A DNA stretch of 64,000 nt from Hygrocybe punicea (taxonomy: Eukaryota > Basidiomycota > Agaricomycetes > Agaricales > Hygrophoraceae), in the NCBI GenBank assembly GCA_963556145.1, contig OY744466.1:3286001-3350000 (forward strand). Direction: 5' to 3'. Below are positions 25,222-37,171 of the stretch, in pieces (the first letter of the stretch is position 1; each line of letters starts with the position of its first letter). The translations under genes were made by a program, and so were the position numbers. The notes below the pieces were generated by a model, which had not been told where the DNA came from, did not search any database, and saw nothing but the letters and a program-made list of their open reading frames with translations.

Positions 25222-26412
25222 ATGTCCAGTCCAGCTAAAGACCCAGCCCCGTTCAAATCTCTTCAACGACCAGACTACTCCTCATGGCATTCACAGCCCC
25301 CTCCCCTCGACTCGTCGTATTCCACCTCTGAACCCATACAAACCACTCCTCAAAAGAAGAAACGCCCAAAACAGAGTTCGTCTCTCGGACGACGACTGCT
25401 TCGTTTCTTCTTCGCTCACCGATGTAGCAGCCATCGTATACTCGCAACCCGCCGACACAGGGACAGGGAATAATGTCAACACGCAGCTTGTGTACGCGGT
25501 GAACCATCTCAAAGTATGTTTTCGTTTCACCATGCTACACATCTTCTGGGGTAATGACTCTGTCCAGTCCACTCCCAATCCGATGCGTCTGCAAGACATC
25601 GCCATCGTTACAAATACTCCTCTCGATACGGATTATTTCCTTCTCGAAAAGTTCAAAGCTCACGACAGCATCCAATGGGACCCAAAAACCGACCTCTACT
25701 CTTACAAGGTACGGTCCTACTCCTGGCGGAACACAACCTTCCTCTCGTTCCACAGTTGAATCACATTTACATCTTACAGCATGAATACACATTCCGCAAC
25801 AAAGCAGCCCTGCTCACAGAAATCCAGCGCCAAACGCGCAAGGGTGGTGGCATCTCTGTTCGTGCATTGAAGGAATCTTGGAAGGAAGCACCGCAAGCTA
25901 TCGAGGAACTCGAGAAGGAGGGCGAGGTGCTCGTGATGCGAACGGTCAAAGATGGGCAACTGCGCGTTGTGTTTTGGAACGAGATCAAGCCAGAGGAGGA
26001 CGGTGGTGGGATTCCGGTCGAGAAAGGTGAGTGGCCGCCCAGTTCCGTGATTGGGTGGAGTCAATCTGAATGTTGTGCCGTGGTCGCTGGTGAAAGAGTT
26101 TCACGACCTCTGGCATTCACTCAAAGTCCCAAATGACGTTGACCTCCTGAAACAACTCGCATCTGGTATGGTTTTTTGTATCTGTCTACGCAATTACGCC
26201 TTTACTCGTTCTTTCCCATATTCACTTTCTTTCTTGAATGAACCACAGAGGGACTGCAAGTCACGGCAGCAGAGGCGACAGTCCCGAAGGCGCCTACGAC
26301 GAAAAAGAAGGGCAAGCGCTCCGCACCACGACAGCGCCAGGTGCGTATCACCAACACCCATCTCAAGGGCGAGATCGATCTGTCAAGAAATTATGTCGCG
26401 CCGGGGAAGTAG
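25222..26412 (+). CDS. Transcription initiation factor TFIIE subunit beta
   Basis: With TFIIE alpha it recruits TFIIH and helps open the promoter for RNA polymerase II. The start ATG gives MSSPAKDPAPFKSLQRPDY. A frame change near 25376 is explained by a 52-bp intron (donor GTTCGT, branch GCTCACC, acceptor GATGTAG) which joins KRPKQ to TAIVYSQPADTGTGNN. The first winged helix follows (YAVNHLK, NPMRLQDIAIVTNTPLD), then HEYTFRNKAALLTEIQRQTR and GGISVRALKESWKEA, the second winged helix. The tail has EFHDLWHSLKVPNDVDLLKQ, a Lys/Arg stretch (TTKKKGKRSAPRQRQ) and TNTHLKGEIDLSRNY, as in yeast Tfa2. Intron positions also explain stops at about 25756 and 26090. Confidence 0.92.
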
Positions 26413-26797
26413 GGTGGTGCGACATCCATTCTAGTCGAAGGCAACAAAGCAATCAATTCTATGAAGAACATATTTAAAAGTCCCCCCAATAATAGACCCG
26501 AGAATGATCAGTCGGTGACAAGGTGCTCGAATCCAGACCTGCTCGTGAATGGTCCAATGCCCAGCATTTCTTTGAATAAGGGTGTCAGTTCAGAGCTGTG
26601 GTGGTTGTTTAGACTCGGAGATTGAGTATTAAGAAAATATTACAGTCACGTGGTTGACGCGGTTGAAGAAACGCGTGACGAACTGCTGTCACGCCGGGAC
26701 TTTCAACCACCAACAGTGAGTCTCAGCTACAGTTTTCTCCAGCAATCTCCTTAGAGGTAACCAAGCTTTCCAGTTGTACATTTAAATTTCTTTCCAG
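26413..26797. other. Intergenic region upstream of coiled-coil gene
   Basis: 385 bp between two plus-strand genes. Contains the TFIIE beta 3' UTR and the promoter of the next gene. No TATA box or other motif stands out. Confidence 0.4.
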
Positions 26798-29700
26798 ATG
26801 TGGGCCAAAATAACCCAGGTTCTCAAGACTCGTTCAGACAACAGCAACAACAACGACCCCCCTCTGAATGCCCACAGCGATGTCATGTCAAAAGTATACG
26901 AGCAGCATCCCAATCTTTCCGTATTTCACAGTGCCGACAATGTCCCATTCCCGATCCCTAGTCCACCCAGTTCGCCGTCCAAGCATAGTCGCCGTGGCAT
27001 GTTCAAACGCATATCGAAGATGCCCAAAAATGGCGACGATGAGTCTCTCCGTACGGCTTCACCCCTGATGTTGCCAATCGGAATGCCCAAAAAGATAAAA
27101 GCGACTCTCAATTTAAATAGTGCGTATCTATTCTATCTCCCGCGGTTCCTTTAGTGACCACGAATGCAACACAGACTCACAAATCTCTCTCGCTCGTGCC
27201 TCCTCGGACACTACCCGACCGCTCGAAGACCATCCACGGCAATCCAAAGAGACTTTGCAATCGTCATTCAACGTTCTCCGCCGATCTCCGCCGAGCCTGC
27301 AAAGTCAGTCCTCTCAGGACTTGTTACGGCAGCAAGAGCCCACCAGACTATTCAACGACACCTCAAATCCACCCCAGGACTCCGCACAATTCTCGCGCGA
27401 CATATCCCGTCCTTCCCAGGACAAATCCAACGCACCCCTCACACCCCTTGACATGAAATTCAGCTCAGTACGTTCTATCCTGCGCGACCCTAACACACCC
27501 GGCACTGGCCAGAACGTACGTTTCTTCTCGCGCGATGCCTACATGGTTATCAGTCCCGATGCATCTCTGGCCACAGACGCGGAACCGGACACGGGGAAAA
27601 CTGGAGACAAAGAACTCGCCTTCATCGAGCGACTCCAGCATGCCAGCAGTACCCCCGCAGCAAAGTCGGCCAGTCGCCCTTCCATTACCGAGGTATTTGC
27701 CCATGTTGACAAGTCAAAGGAACCCGAAAGGACAAAAGACGTGGACACGTCCCCGGCCCCGCCCACGCAGTCCACGCAGCCGCCCGACATTTCCAAATTC
27801 TTTGACCTGTCAAGTCATCACGACCTACCCCCAATTCCACTCGGTTTCGATGTTCCCTTGCTCGACACCGCCATCGAGATGAGCGAGGCAGACACAGAAA
27901 GTAACACCACAGACATCCCATCCAGCAGTCCTCATACATCCACGCCCTACAAACCCAAGGTTAACAGATCGCCTACATTAAACCCAACACCACCGATCGA
28001 CCGCAGTCAATCCTTCAGCCTCGGTCAAACACTATTCTACTCAATGGCCGATTCTTCTCCGACCGGTTCCGATATCAGCAAAACCTCCTCCCTCCCTGCC
28101 GACCTCAGAAGTGCAAAGAACGCCCGGCCAGCGACAGCTCCGTCTGGCCAGACCCAGGCGAAGAACAGGAGCCGCGCACTTAGTGACACAGTCTTCCAGA
28201 CAATGATCCGCAGCGCGAAGCAGACTCCCCCAGAAGCGGAAATCAACGATGTGTCTACATCGCAGCTTGTCGTGTACTCCAGCGCAACTCCCGAGCCGGA
28301 CCCGTTCCGCGCAAACGCCACAACATACTATACACCGCAGACAATGATCCCCGCCACGCCACCACGCGAGGCTGCGAAGCATGTCAAGAAGACGTCACGG
28401 GAGGAGGACCTGATTGTTACTTTGCGCACGCAACTGGCTCTCCAGAGTGAGTTGTGCACGCAGTACGAGGTGGACCTGCGTGCGCGTGACGAGCTCGTTG
28501 AGGTGCTCGGGAAGCGGGTAGATGTCGCGGAACGCGAGGTGGAGAAGCGGCGCAATGTATTAAAAGGCTGGAAGAAGAAGGTGGGGGAGCTGGAGCGCGC
28601 ATGTAGGCACCTTGAGGAGGAGGTAGATCAAAGTCGGCAGGAGAGTATGGAGCGGAGTGTCATGGATGAGGCTAGTGGGGAGGCCTTGCGGATGCTGCAT
28701 CGGCAGATTGCGGGGCTCGAGCGAGAAAAAAAGGATGCCGAGAGACGAGAGGAGGGGCTGAGGGAGGAGGTCGGGACGCTGGAGGCTTTGGTGAAGGAAA
28801 AGACGGATGATGTGCAGAGGTTGAACGAGACCTTGTGGAACCACGGCGAGAGTGAGCAGGCGCTTAAGGCAGATATTCGGGATGCGAAAGAGCAGATAGA
28901 GATCATGGAACGTGTTGGTGATGAGGGAGGGGATTTGAAGGCCCTCATAGTAAAATCGGAGAAGGCGAACGAGGAAGCGAAGGAACGTCAGCGCGTGGCC
29001 GAGTTCGCTTGGGAGACGGAGCGTACCGAGCTGGGCATGCAACTCGGTCAACTGCAGAAACAGAAGGACGAATTGCAAGAGCGGCTGGACGGAGTGTGCA
29101 AGCATTTGTCTTCCCGAGAGGATGAGCTTGGCGTGCTAAAGAACGAGCTGGAGGCACAGTGGAAGCGCACGGAAACTGCATGTGCCAGAACTGAGCAGTT
29201 GGAGAAGGAGAATGGTACTCTGCAGCAAGAGCGAGCAGCATTGCAAGCTGATGTGAAGGCGTATGAAGAGCGAATTGGAGGGCTGGAAGTGGAATGGACA
29301 GAAACTGAAAACAAACGAAACGAATTGGAAGGTCAGGTGCAAGAATTATGGAACGCGCGAGAGGCCTTGGAAAAGGAGAGGGATGAGGTATGTGTGCTCC
29401 GTCTAAATGGTAATGATATATTCCTGACTGTCATGCTCCAATAGCTAGACGAACAGCTCAGAAGCGAGCGGGAACAAGTAGACAATCTTACACCAGCATT
29501 GCAAGAACGCGAAGACCGTGTCATGGCGCTTGACCAAGAAAGAAAATTTGCCATTGAAAATGTAGACCGACTGGAAGAGAAAGTGCGCCAGCGGGATATA
29601 GAGCTGGCGGCTTGCGCTCAGCGGATTGTCCAGCGGGAAGTAGACGCTGAGCAACTGCGGGAAGAGATGAGCAACATGAAGCGTCAGCATGCCCGTGTTC

Positions 29701-30584
29701 TCGGTGAGCAGGTCAGGGCGCTGCAGGAAACAGCTGGACAGGAGGGCGAGGCGAGAAAGCATATGGAGGCTCTCGTGAAGGACAAGGCTGAAGCCGACGT
29801 AGAGATGGGGGTGTTGAAGGAACGTGTGAACGCGCTCAAGGACGAGGTCGATCGTCTGAGGCGGCAGGTGCACAGCCTACAACAAGAAAGCGCGGATAAA
29901 GAGGTGAAGATTGTTCAAATCACCAAACAGCGGGCACAGGATAAAGATGATTTGCATGGTTTGAACATTGCACTGGATTCCAAACAACAAGAACTGGAGT
30001 TGGTAAGTGATACACGTATTGATGATGATACATGTTGACAGATTGTTGATATGCTATAACAGCTCAAACGACGCTTGGGGTTGAAGGGTACGGCAGGGAG
30101 TACACCAGCACAGACTGCCAAGATCGTACATCGTCGGGAGGCATCAACTGTGTCCACGCCGGGGATGTCACGACCACCCTCCGTCATCTCGGATTCAGGC
30201 AGCGTTAAGGACCGCAAGTTGATGGACACGCCAGCCACAAAGACTCCAGCATTGGGCAAGAGCATCCGCGTGAACACTGCCGGAAATCAGCCATCTGCAG
30301 GGTCGATGGGTCCCCCAGCTCCAGGCAAACCTCGCCCAATGGTGAGCACCCCGACACCAACTTCAAGGGCGCTTTCACGGTCGTCTTCCACTCGGCCCAT
30401 GCAGCCATCAACGCCTATTCCCCAGCGGAGTGTATCCTCCAATCTGGACCAACGGATGAAGATTTCGAGGCAAGCAGTGAATGCAAGCCCGACTCCCAGC
30501 TGTCCGGAATCGGATGGAAAGGAGAACGTGGATACGAGCAGAAAGGACACGAGAAGGCGGAATATGATCCCGATTCCTGCTTGA
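26798..30584 (+). CDS. Large coiled-coil protein, function unknown
   Basis: Not assigned to a named family. Four exons: 26798-27119, about 27176-29388, about 29445-30002 and 30062-30584, joined by short GT-AG introns. The product is about 1,180 residues. The first 110 residues hold a basic patch (SPSKHSRRGMFKRISKMPK). A serine/proline-rich disordered half follows, containing a striking short block SVRSILRDPNTPGTGQNVRF then FSRDAYMVISPD that looks conserved rather than random. From about residue 490 a continuous coiled coil of about 490 residues begins (EEDLIVTLRTQLALQSEL onward, Glu/Lys/Arg/Leu heptads). The tail is Ser/Thr/Pro-rich and basic and ends KDTRRRNMIPIPA. The architecture resembles spindle-pole, septin or microtubule-anchoring scaffolds, but this is only a guess from shape. 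Confidence 0.85.
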
Positions 30585-30805
30585 GGTAGGAGTGGGTATG
30601 CTCTTCGATCTTTACGCATCCCCTGGGACACTTGAAATGTTTCTTTTTATCTTGAAGTTCTTTCGCTGATACATAATGCTTTATGTTTGAATGAAAATTG
30701 TCTATGCTCAGCAGTGTTGTAATGCTTACCCATGTAATACATACCCTCATGGTTTCCCTGTCGCTGCCATATGATCAGTTTTCATATCCTGTTCAATTGA
30801 ATTTG

Positions 30806-30832
30806 GTACGTACGTACGTACGTACATACATA
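30806..30832. repeat. Tetranucleotide microsatellite (GTAC)5 plus (ATAC)
   Basis: Five perfect GTAC units followed by ATAC units between the 3' ends of two convergent genes. GTAC is self-complementary, so the array can fold into a hairpin or cruciform. The rest of 30585-30861 is AT-rich 3' UTR. Confidence 0.9.
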
Positions 30833-30861
30833 CATTGTGACTATGAAATATATTCCTTTGA

Positions 30862-32257
30862 TTAGCCCAAAAATGATGACAGTACCGATGTGAGTCCGAT
30901 GGACGACCAAGCCGTCTTAACGCTCTTCTGTGCTGTGACAGTGTCCCTCACCACCAGATTGGGGAGGGATTTCTTGTCAGGAAGCACCACTTCGTCCTTG
31001 GCTTCGGGGCTCATCATCACGTCTTTGGAGTAATAATCAGCCCACAAATTCCCGTCTGCCACGTAGGGATTGAGCATCAAAAATGCTGAAAAATCAGCCA
31101 GCGACGGAGATGCATCGGCCACTTTTTGAGGTAGTTCCGCTAGCGTAAGCGAGGAATCATTAGGATCTGATGTCGGTGGCGAATACATGGGAGGCATGCT
31201 CCGGATGCCAAAGTGCACCAGCTGGATCCAGAAGTATGTCATGGTGATGTGGAAGGTTCGGCCTCTTGTCTGAGCGCTCTTGGCGATGTACCGCTCAATC
31301 CCATCAAATATCATGTTTTTTCCTGTTATTGGCTATAATCAGAAAATGTATATTGCGGGTTGCATTGCTGTGTTACCTTTCTGCCGTCCATGCATGGTTA
31401 AAATGACATAAGCGATTCGGATGTGGGTATAGTGGTCCCATGCAGGGAGGTTGATGCCTTCAAATTGAGAAATGAACTCATCGGGAGCAGAGTCGGTCTC
31501 GGCCCGTGAGAGCCACGAGTCTAGCTTGTCGGAGAGCACGTCAGAAGAGCGAGAGTCAACTATCGGCTTCGGTATGGATGTGAGTGAATTGGCATCGCGT
31601 CCAGGAGGTGGATGCTCGAGAACGTATAGCAACCAGTTGAAGGCTTCCGGCATACCTCCGATAGAGATATCTTCTGTTGTTGACGTCGGGAAAACGGCAA
31701 ATGTATACTGAGCGCATACAGCAGCAAATTTGTTATGAACCTCCAGAGGCGTAATAGCTCCTGCCCTATCCCGTTTGTTTGCGAGTCTGGACAATAGTCA
31801 ATATATATCAAGCGATTGGTTGATAGAATACTCGCATGAGAACGGGAATATTGTCCTTTGCGGGCTTTGGGCCAGACAACATGGCCCTAAGGAGCCTTCC
31901 CAATATCTCTACGCTTTCGTCCAAACACTCGGGGCTTCTTTCGCTACTATCCACCACCCAAATGATCGCATCGGAATACGCAGTATAGGTCCGTATCAAC
32001 GGTAGAAGGTACTGGATTCCTCCACAGCCTTGTCCGACATCCCAACAGGTCATTCTGAGGTTTCGTCTGCTGGTGGTAGGTGCATTCACAGTTTCGATGT
32101 TGAATCCCATGGTAGGGATAGTCGTGACGACCTGACCTAGGACAAGCTTGTACAGCATGGTCGTTTTCCCAGCACCACCGAGGCCTATCATCATCACCCG
32201 GTATCCATCTGTGTTATGACGACAAAAGCGGTCAAGGAGGCGGCCAACTTGAAACAT
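30862..32257 (-). CDS. Arf-like GTPase fused to an extra C-terminal domain
   Basis: The N-terminal half is an Arf-family small GTPase: [19 protein letters not shown]-loop [14 protein letters not shown], switch [13 protein letters not shown], switch II region [16 protein letters not shown], and the G4 motif ANKRD. An intron with a GC donor (GCGAGT at 31835-31830) and acceptor CCAG at 31788 joins NIPVL to ILANKRD; no GT donor gives the right phase. Oddities: no Gly2 for myristoylation, and WDVGGQ has become WDVGQG. Instead of ending at about 180 residues the protein continues for about 270 more. The extension includes [55 protein letters not shown] and [19 protein letters not shown]. These helical, His-rich segments recall an uncharacterised domain seen alone in bacteria, but I cannot name it. 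Confidence 0.8.
31788..31835 (-). other. Non-canonical GC-AG intron
   Basis: 48 nt. The donor is GCGAGT after codon bases AT, and the acceptor is TGTCCAG. Splicing here restores the Arf G4 motif as ILANKRD in frame. The nearest GT (GTATTC) leaves the frame out of phase. Confidence 0.7.
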
Positions 32258-32676
32258 GATGAGCACTGTGCGAGTTGGAGAGAAGAGAGCAGGATAACAC
32301 TCGATTTTAAATAACTCGCCTGGGCTGCGGAAACACGTTGGTCCACGTAGTAACTGACTGCAAAAACTAATATATACATTGAAATGCCGCGGGCGACTTG
32401 AACTTGAACATCCTGAACAACGAATCGAGCTTGCAGGGTGACAGATTATGCATCATGGCGGATGGCAGTCCGCTGAGCTAAGCCATGGGCAAGTCCTACA
32501 AGTCGTCTTGGGTGGTTGATAACTAACTTAGTCTCACCGACACTCAATGTCAGAAACTTGTCATGAAAGGAAAAGGATACTACAGTGGACTTGTCTATGG
32601 ACTGTGCACATCTAGCTTCCACATTCGCGGATGTTCATTGCTTCTATAGTTCCGTATTCATACACACACCAAGGTT
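32258..32676. other. Intergenic region upstream of Arf-like fusion gene
   Basis: About 420 bp between two minus-strand genes. A small inverted repeat lies near 32456-32489 (CATGGC ... GCCATG, with GCGGA/TCCGC inside). It has no tRNA arms or box sequences, so it is left as a hairpin of unknown meaning. Confidence 0.4.
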
Positions 32677-34188
32677 TTAGAGTTTCGGTGTCTCGATGAA
32701 GGACACACCCTATGGAGGAACTAAGATGGTGTAAACATGAATCCACAGAAGACAAGTTACCTTGTCAACATTGGCAGCGAGTTCAGGGAGAGCGGCTTTG
32801 ATAAGAGAGAGCTCGCTGCCGCTGATCGCGCCAATGGGCTCAATCTTCTCAACGCCATCGGGCTTTACACCCCAATTGTCACGCCCCATCAGCCGTAAGG
32901 CAAACAAAGATAGAGGAATACATACGCCAATGTCAATGCGGGTAGAGAAGTACTCCATATTAGCTTGACCGAGCTCCCTCTTCAGGGCCTCACCTCCAGC
33001 CTTGTCGGCCGAGAGATGGACAAAACCGAGAGCCGAAACTTTCTCACCCTTGAGTGCTTTGAGGGCCTTTGTACAAAACTCGGCAGCGGCATATGCCATA
33101 GAGAGCGTCGCAGAGCCTGTGCCATCCTTGGCTTTGACGACTTCATCCCCGCCAAATTGGATACGTCTGACGAGAGCCTCATGTTGTTCAGCTGAAATAG
33201 TTGGCGGCAGTGGATGGGAAGACTGTGAGAGAAGGGGAACGATCTACGAATAGGAGACAACACAGACTTAATTTGGAATAAAGAAGGTGCATGAGGAATC
33301 ATACTGTAACACCACTGTGGCCTCCAATTACCGGCACTTCGATGGACGGTGCAAGAGAGAGATCCCCAAAAACCTCAGCGACGAAAGTGGAAGCACGAAC
33401 AACATCCAGAGTGGTGACACCAAAAATTCTTGAGCCGAGTTGAGTTGAGTTGAATCACAGCGGAACAATGTGACGCACTTTTTGGGATCAAATACGCCAT
33501 GTTTTTTGAAAACTTCGGCAACAATAGGTACAGTAGAGTTAACCGGGTTAGAGATGACGAGAACGAATGCCTTTGGAGCTGCTGTGGCGATTCCCGTGGC
33601 AAGATCGCGAACGATTCCAGCATTGATCTGGATGAGGGAAGGATATCAAGAGTCCTTGATCGGTGAAAGGGAAAGTGTCCTACTTTGAACAAATCGTCTC
33701 TAAATGTAGCATTTCTGGTCATACGGTGATAGTCTCCAACGAAGAAGGATTTAGGACTCGCCTCGTCATCTGATAACAAAGCGAGCAATCAATTAGATGA
33801 AATAAGGGAGGAATGAGAAACTCTTACGCCAGGTTTTCTGGGTACACCAGCAGGGATAATAACAATATCCGCGCCAGTTAAAACCTTCTTCAGTCCATCA
33901 TCGGGGGGCAAATAACCTTCGACCTGGGCCGGTGTAGAAATATGCGCCAGATCGGCAGCAACACCCGGAGTGTTGACAATATCAAACAAGCCCAGCTATA
34001 GAGGGTAATAAGCCAAGGAGATTAAACACAAATTCCAAGCCAAAGAACCTCTGAAATGAGGGGGTTGAGTTTCAGGAGCAAGGACAACGGTTGGCCAATG
34101 CCGCCTAGAAATCGAGTCAGAGCGGTAAGAAGCAAACAAAAGCAGAATTAGTGTTACCAGAGGCTCCGAGCACAACTGCTTTGGTCAT
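32677..34188 (-). CDS. Malate dehydrogenase, no transit peptide, C-terminus PKL
   Basis: NAD-dependent oxidation of malate to oxaloacetate. The ATG at 34188 gives [11 protein letters not shown], the start of the NAD-binding Rossmann fold, with no N-terminal targeting sequence. Joined exons give [88 protein letters not shown] (catalytic His), [20 protein letters not shown] and GFVHLSADK. The frame resembles mitochondrial/peroxisomal-type MDH. The last exon is tiny: after AANVDK an intron leads to [13 protein letters not shown] is a weak PTS1-like tripeptide, so cytosol or peroxisome are both possible. Retention of the last intron would replace this end with one ending ILVPP. Confidence 0.93.
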
Positions 34189-35118
34189 TTTACAAGGGAA
34201 GTTGGAGTGGATATAATCGATAAGGTAGAGCGGAGGAATGCGGTACAGTAGTGCGTACACGTGATTTATTAGCAAGGTCACATGTGGCGTTGTACATAGT
34301 TCAAAATAATGGTAAACACAAACAAGTATACTTGTTAAATATTTTTTTGCGCTTTTTTCTTTCTTCACTTATGCAGCAGACTCAAGGCTGCGAGGCTCAC
34401 TACGTACCAGACGAGACTCGTTCTTCGTCTACTCTCGTGAGCGGGCCAAGGTCTGAGTATATCGTCCTCCTTGCTCGATCCCAGCTGGATCTGGTTGTGA
34501 TGACCGAAAACGACGTATCAGACATGCACCTGCAACCTTCCGCCCCAGGCGCACCCAGAGACCCTCACTGATTAAACGGTTGTGGGGAGGGTGTATGGAA
34601 ACCGGGTTTGGAATTCGTCGTGAGGACAGGGCAACCTTCTTCATCAAATTTGGGTTCCTATTGTGGAACTCAAGTGTTGGCAGTCAAGATTGTTGTCCTT
34701 CAGTGCACTTCGCAGCTCGTGACATTCGACTCTTCCTTCGGAACGGCGAAGTCTCAGAACTCGATTCAGACTACTCTTTGTCTGTTGCATCAAATTTTTT
34801 CCTTCATCACCTTGCTAGCAAGGTTTTAGTCACGGTGATCCGCCTTTCGTTTGCGGTGCGTCCCGTGTTTTCCTGTCCCTTTCCAGGAGAATGTCTGACC
34901 GTTGCCGGATTCCAGTGCTGTGCTGTCCGGTGTACTGTTGCCCGGCGTACTTTTGTTCATGTCGGCGGAGTTTTGGCGCAGAAAAGATAAGACCAATGGC
35001 CACCCGAGATCTGGTACCATCGAGGAGTTAGTTTTGCTGAAGCAATACCAGTTTCACCGAAACGAGTTTAAGGTAGTTGCAGCACATGGTCCACGCTGCG
35101 GCACATTACATTCCTGAA
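34189..35118. other. Long intergenic region
   Basis: About 930 bp between the MDH start and the first copy of the tandem duplication. Open frames of up to 136 codons occur, but they lack family resemblance and start context. The MDH promoter must lie at the left end. Nothing else recognised. Confidence 0.45.
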
Positions 35119-37171
35119 GGCCGAATGGGGTGCCGGCAGTGCTCACGGAGTTATAGTTACGAGAATGGTTACCAGTCTGAAGTGCTCTGTGGCCCAGGCG
35201 CTGTGAGACTTGGGCTGTTCCGAAACCACGCATTTGACACCGAAATGACATACATTTCGTGATGCCAAGGCGCCGATGCACTCTTCATAAAAACTGACGT
35301 GGCAATGTTGTAGGCCCCGAGTGTCCCGGTTTGATTGAGCGCCAGTGCCAGCGAATATAAGGCTGGAGTCATTGAGAACTTCATCAATTTCGATGTATTT
35401 CCCGCTACTCGGGCTTTTCTCTCTCGGTTTGGCTGTTCCGGTTGTTCCAGCATACATTATCGACGATGCCAATGACACTATCCTATACACGCCGGTTCAG
35501 TGGAATCACATTTCGACTTCTACTCCAACGCCCGCTAATCTTAGTAAAGTGTTCGACACCACCTTGTGAGTTTACGATGTAATCTCTCCCCGCCTACATT
35601 GACGTGGAACTCTAGCACACGTTAGTTTTATATATATTTTGCACAGCACTCCTCATACTGATGTAGGGCATGTAGAGGGCCACTGCACTACGAATGACGG
35701 TTGCCATGTCAAGATCCCATTTACAGGTTAGAGCCACGATTTCACATCTATGACAATTGTCTCAGTAGTTTGGCCCTAGGATCTGGCATTACTATCTATA
35801 ACCTGATATGGGGACCAGTCAACGCCACCTTCTCCGTTGACAGGAACGGACAACTACCTTATCTTCACGACGGTGGATGCGCTCTTACTGTACCCCCGGG
35901 TTGCTACAATATGTCGATTTATGTAATGGACTTGTTGCCATTCGGCGACCATATGCTGGACATTGTGTTGTTCAGCTACTCAGGGAATTACAGCGATTTC
36001 ATTTTCGACTATGCGGATGTCAATGACAACAATGTTGGCATCATTGCGATTCCGCGACAGTATGTTGTATCTTCGCTTGCATGCAAGTCTATTCATGAAT
36101 CTTTCCATAGTAAATTATCAGCTGCTGCTGTCGGGGGAGCACTTGGCGGGCTTGCAGCCATCACAATCATTATACTAACCATTCTCTGCCTTCGGAAAAG
36201 GAATCGCTCACGAATAATTACGGATACCCGCCCAGATCACGCCCCAACTCCATTCCTTGAACCGTTTCCGGCGCCACCCCCAGTCATTTCGTATAACGTG
36301 TCCTCCCTACTGGTAGGAGGAAAACATACACGCGACCAGACCCCACCCGTATCCATGCCTGCGTCCTACAGGCGCCCCGAAATGACCCCTCCTCAGATCC
36401 CAACTATGCCAGCTCCGGCCGCACTGGCTGCACCGACCAGAGCTCCTATGGTTTCAGAAGCAGAACTCCCTGTGCAGGATGATTCTGCTCCCGCCCCGGC
36501 GGCTACGGCTATGAACACCACCGGACCAAATCATGGTCTCAGAGAACAGGAGATTAGGCGGATCAGTTCCATGGTACAACACTTGCTCAGGCAGAACGTG
36601 ACTATCCCGGTTGTTGCAACGGTAATCGAAGGCATGTTGAGTGAGGGGGAGGCCCCGATGGCCAGTGACAGCTCCAGCGATCAGGCTGGAGTCTTGGATG
36701 TAGCTCCTCCTAACTACAACGACGTGACTAGATAAATCCGCTCTTTTTTCCTTCTGGGCTTATTATGGTTCAGGCTCATATTGACTAAAAGCTTTTCTGC
36801 ATACTTTACACACACCACAGGACACATTTGAACCCACCTGTTAAAGCATGACTGATTGCCTTTTTTTCTCTTCACCACAAACTGCATTGTATACATGTAT
36901 CTAAAAAACACTGGTAAAATAATAATATGATGTATTATATGTCTAGTATCAGAATTGAGAGTGAGAAATTTGAAGTGGCTGAAAAGTGGGCCTGTGCAAT
37001 GTGTGGGGGGTGATGATAGTATTGTACACAATTCCAGTAATGTTGATAATGAGTTGCAAAAGTCGAGACTGGTGTAGACGGGTCCTTTGTTGCGATTGGG
37101 CAGACTCTGATAGTGACCTGAATTGTAATTGCCCTTTTTTCAAGTTAAAATTTCTGTTGTCTAGTAACTTT
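35119..37171 (+). repeat. Tandem segmental duplication, copy A
   Basis: Begins with ggccgaatgggg and ends near ttcaagttaaa...taacttt. It includes upstream sequence, the receptor-like gene A and its 3' flank. Relative to copy B it carries about 220 bp extra between 36790 and 37010. Confidence 0.9.
35393..36735 (+). CDS. Receptor-like single-pass membrane protein, copy A
   Basis: Function unknown. Exons 35393-35565, 35647-35726 and 35780-36735 join in frame. The protein has a signal peptide (MYFPLLGLFSLGLAVPVVPA), an ectodomain of about 200 residues with several N-glycosylation sites (NATF, NMSI, NYSD) and the pattern of a small beta-sandwich (GDHMLDIVLFSY), then one membrane span (AVGGALGGLAAITIIILTIL) followed at once by a basic stop-transfer CLRKRNRSR. 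The cytosolic tail is long and Pro/Ala-rich, has a helical segment EIRRISSMVQHLLRQ, and ends VAPPNYNDVTR, where PPNY may bind WW-domain ubiquitin ligases. A TATAAGG lies 37 bp upstream of the ATG. This layout is common among uncharacterised mushroom proteins. It is one of two tandem copies. Confidence 0.85.

Noticed and set aside
25375..25428. Possible frameshift in TFIIE beta
   Set aside because: A 52-bp intron with a good branch site (GCTCACC) and acceptor restores the frame exactly.
32456..32489. Hairpin that might be a tRNA or small RNA
   Set aside because: No anticodon arm, T-loop or A/B box sequence fits.
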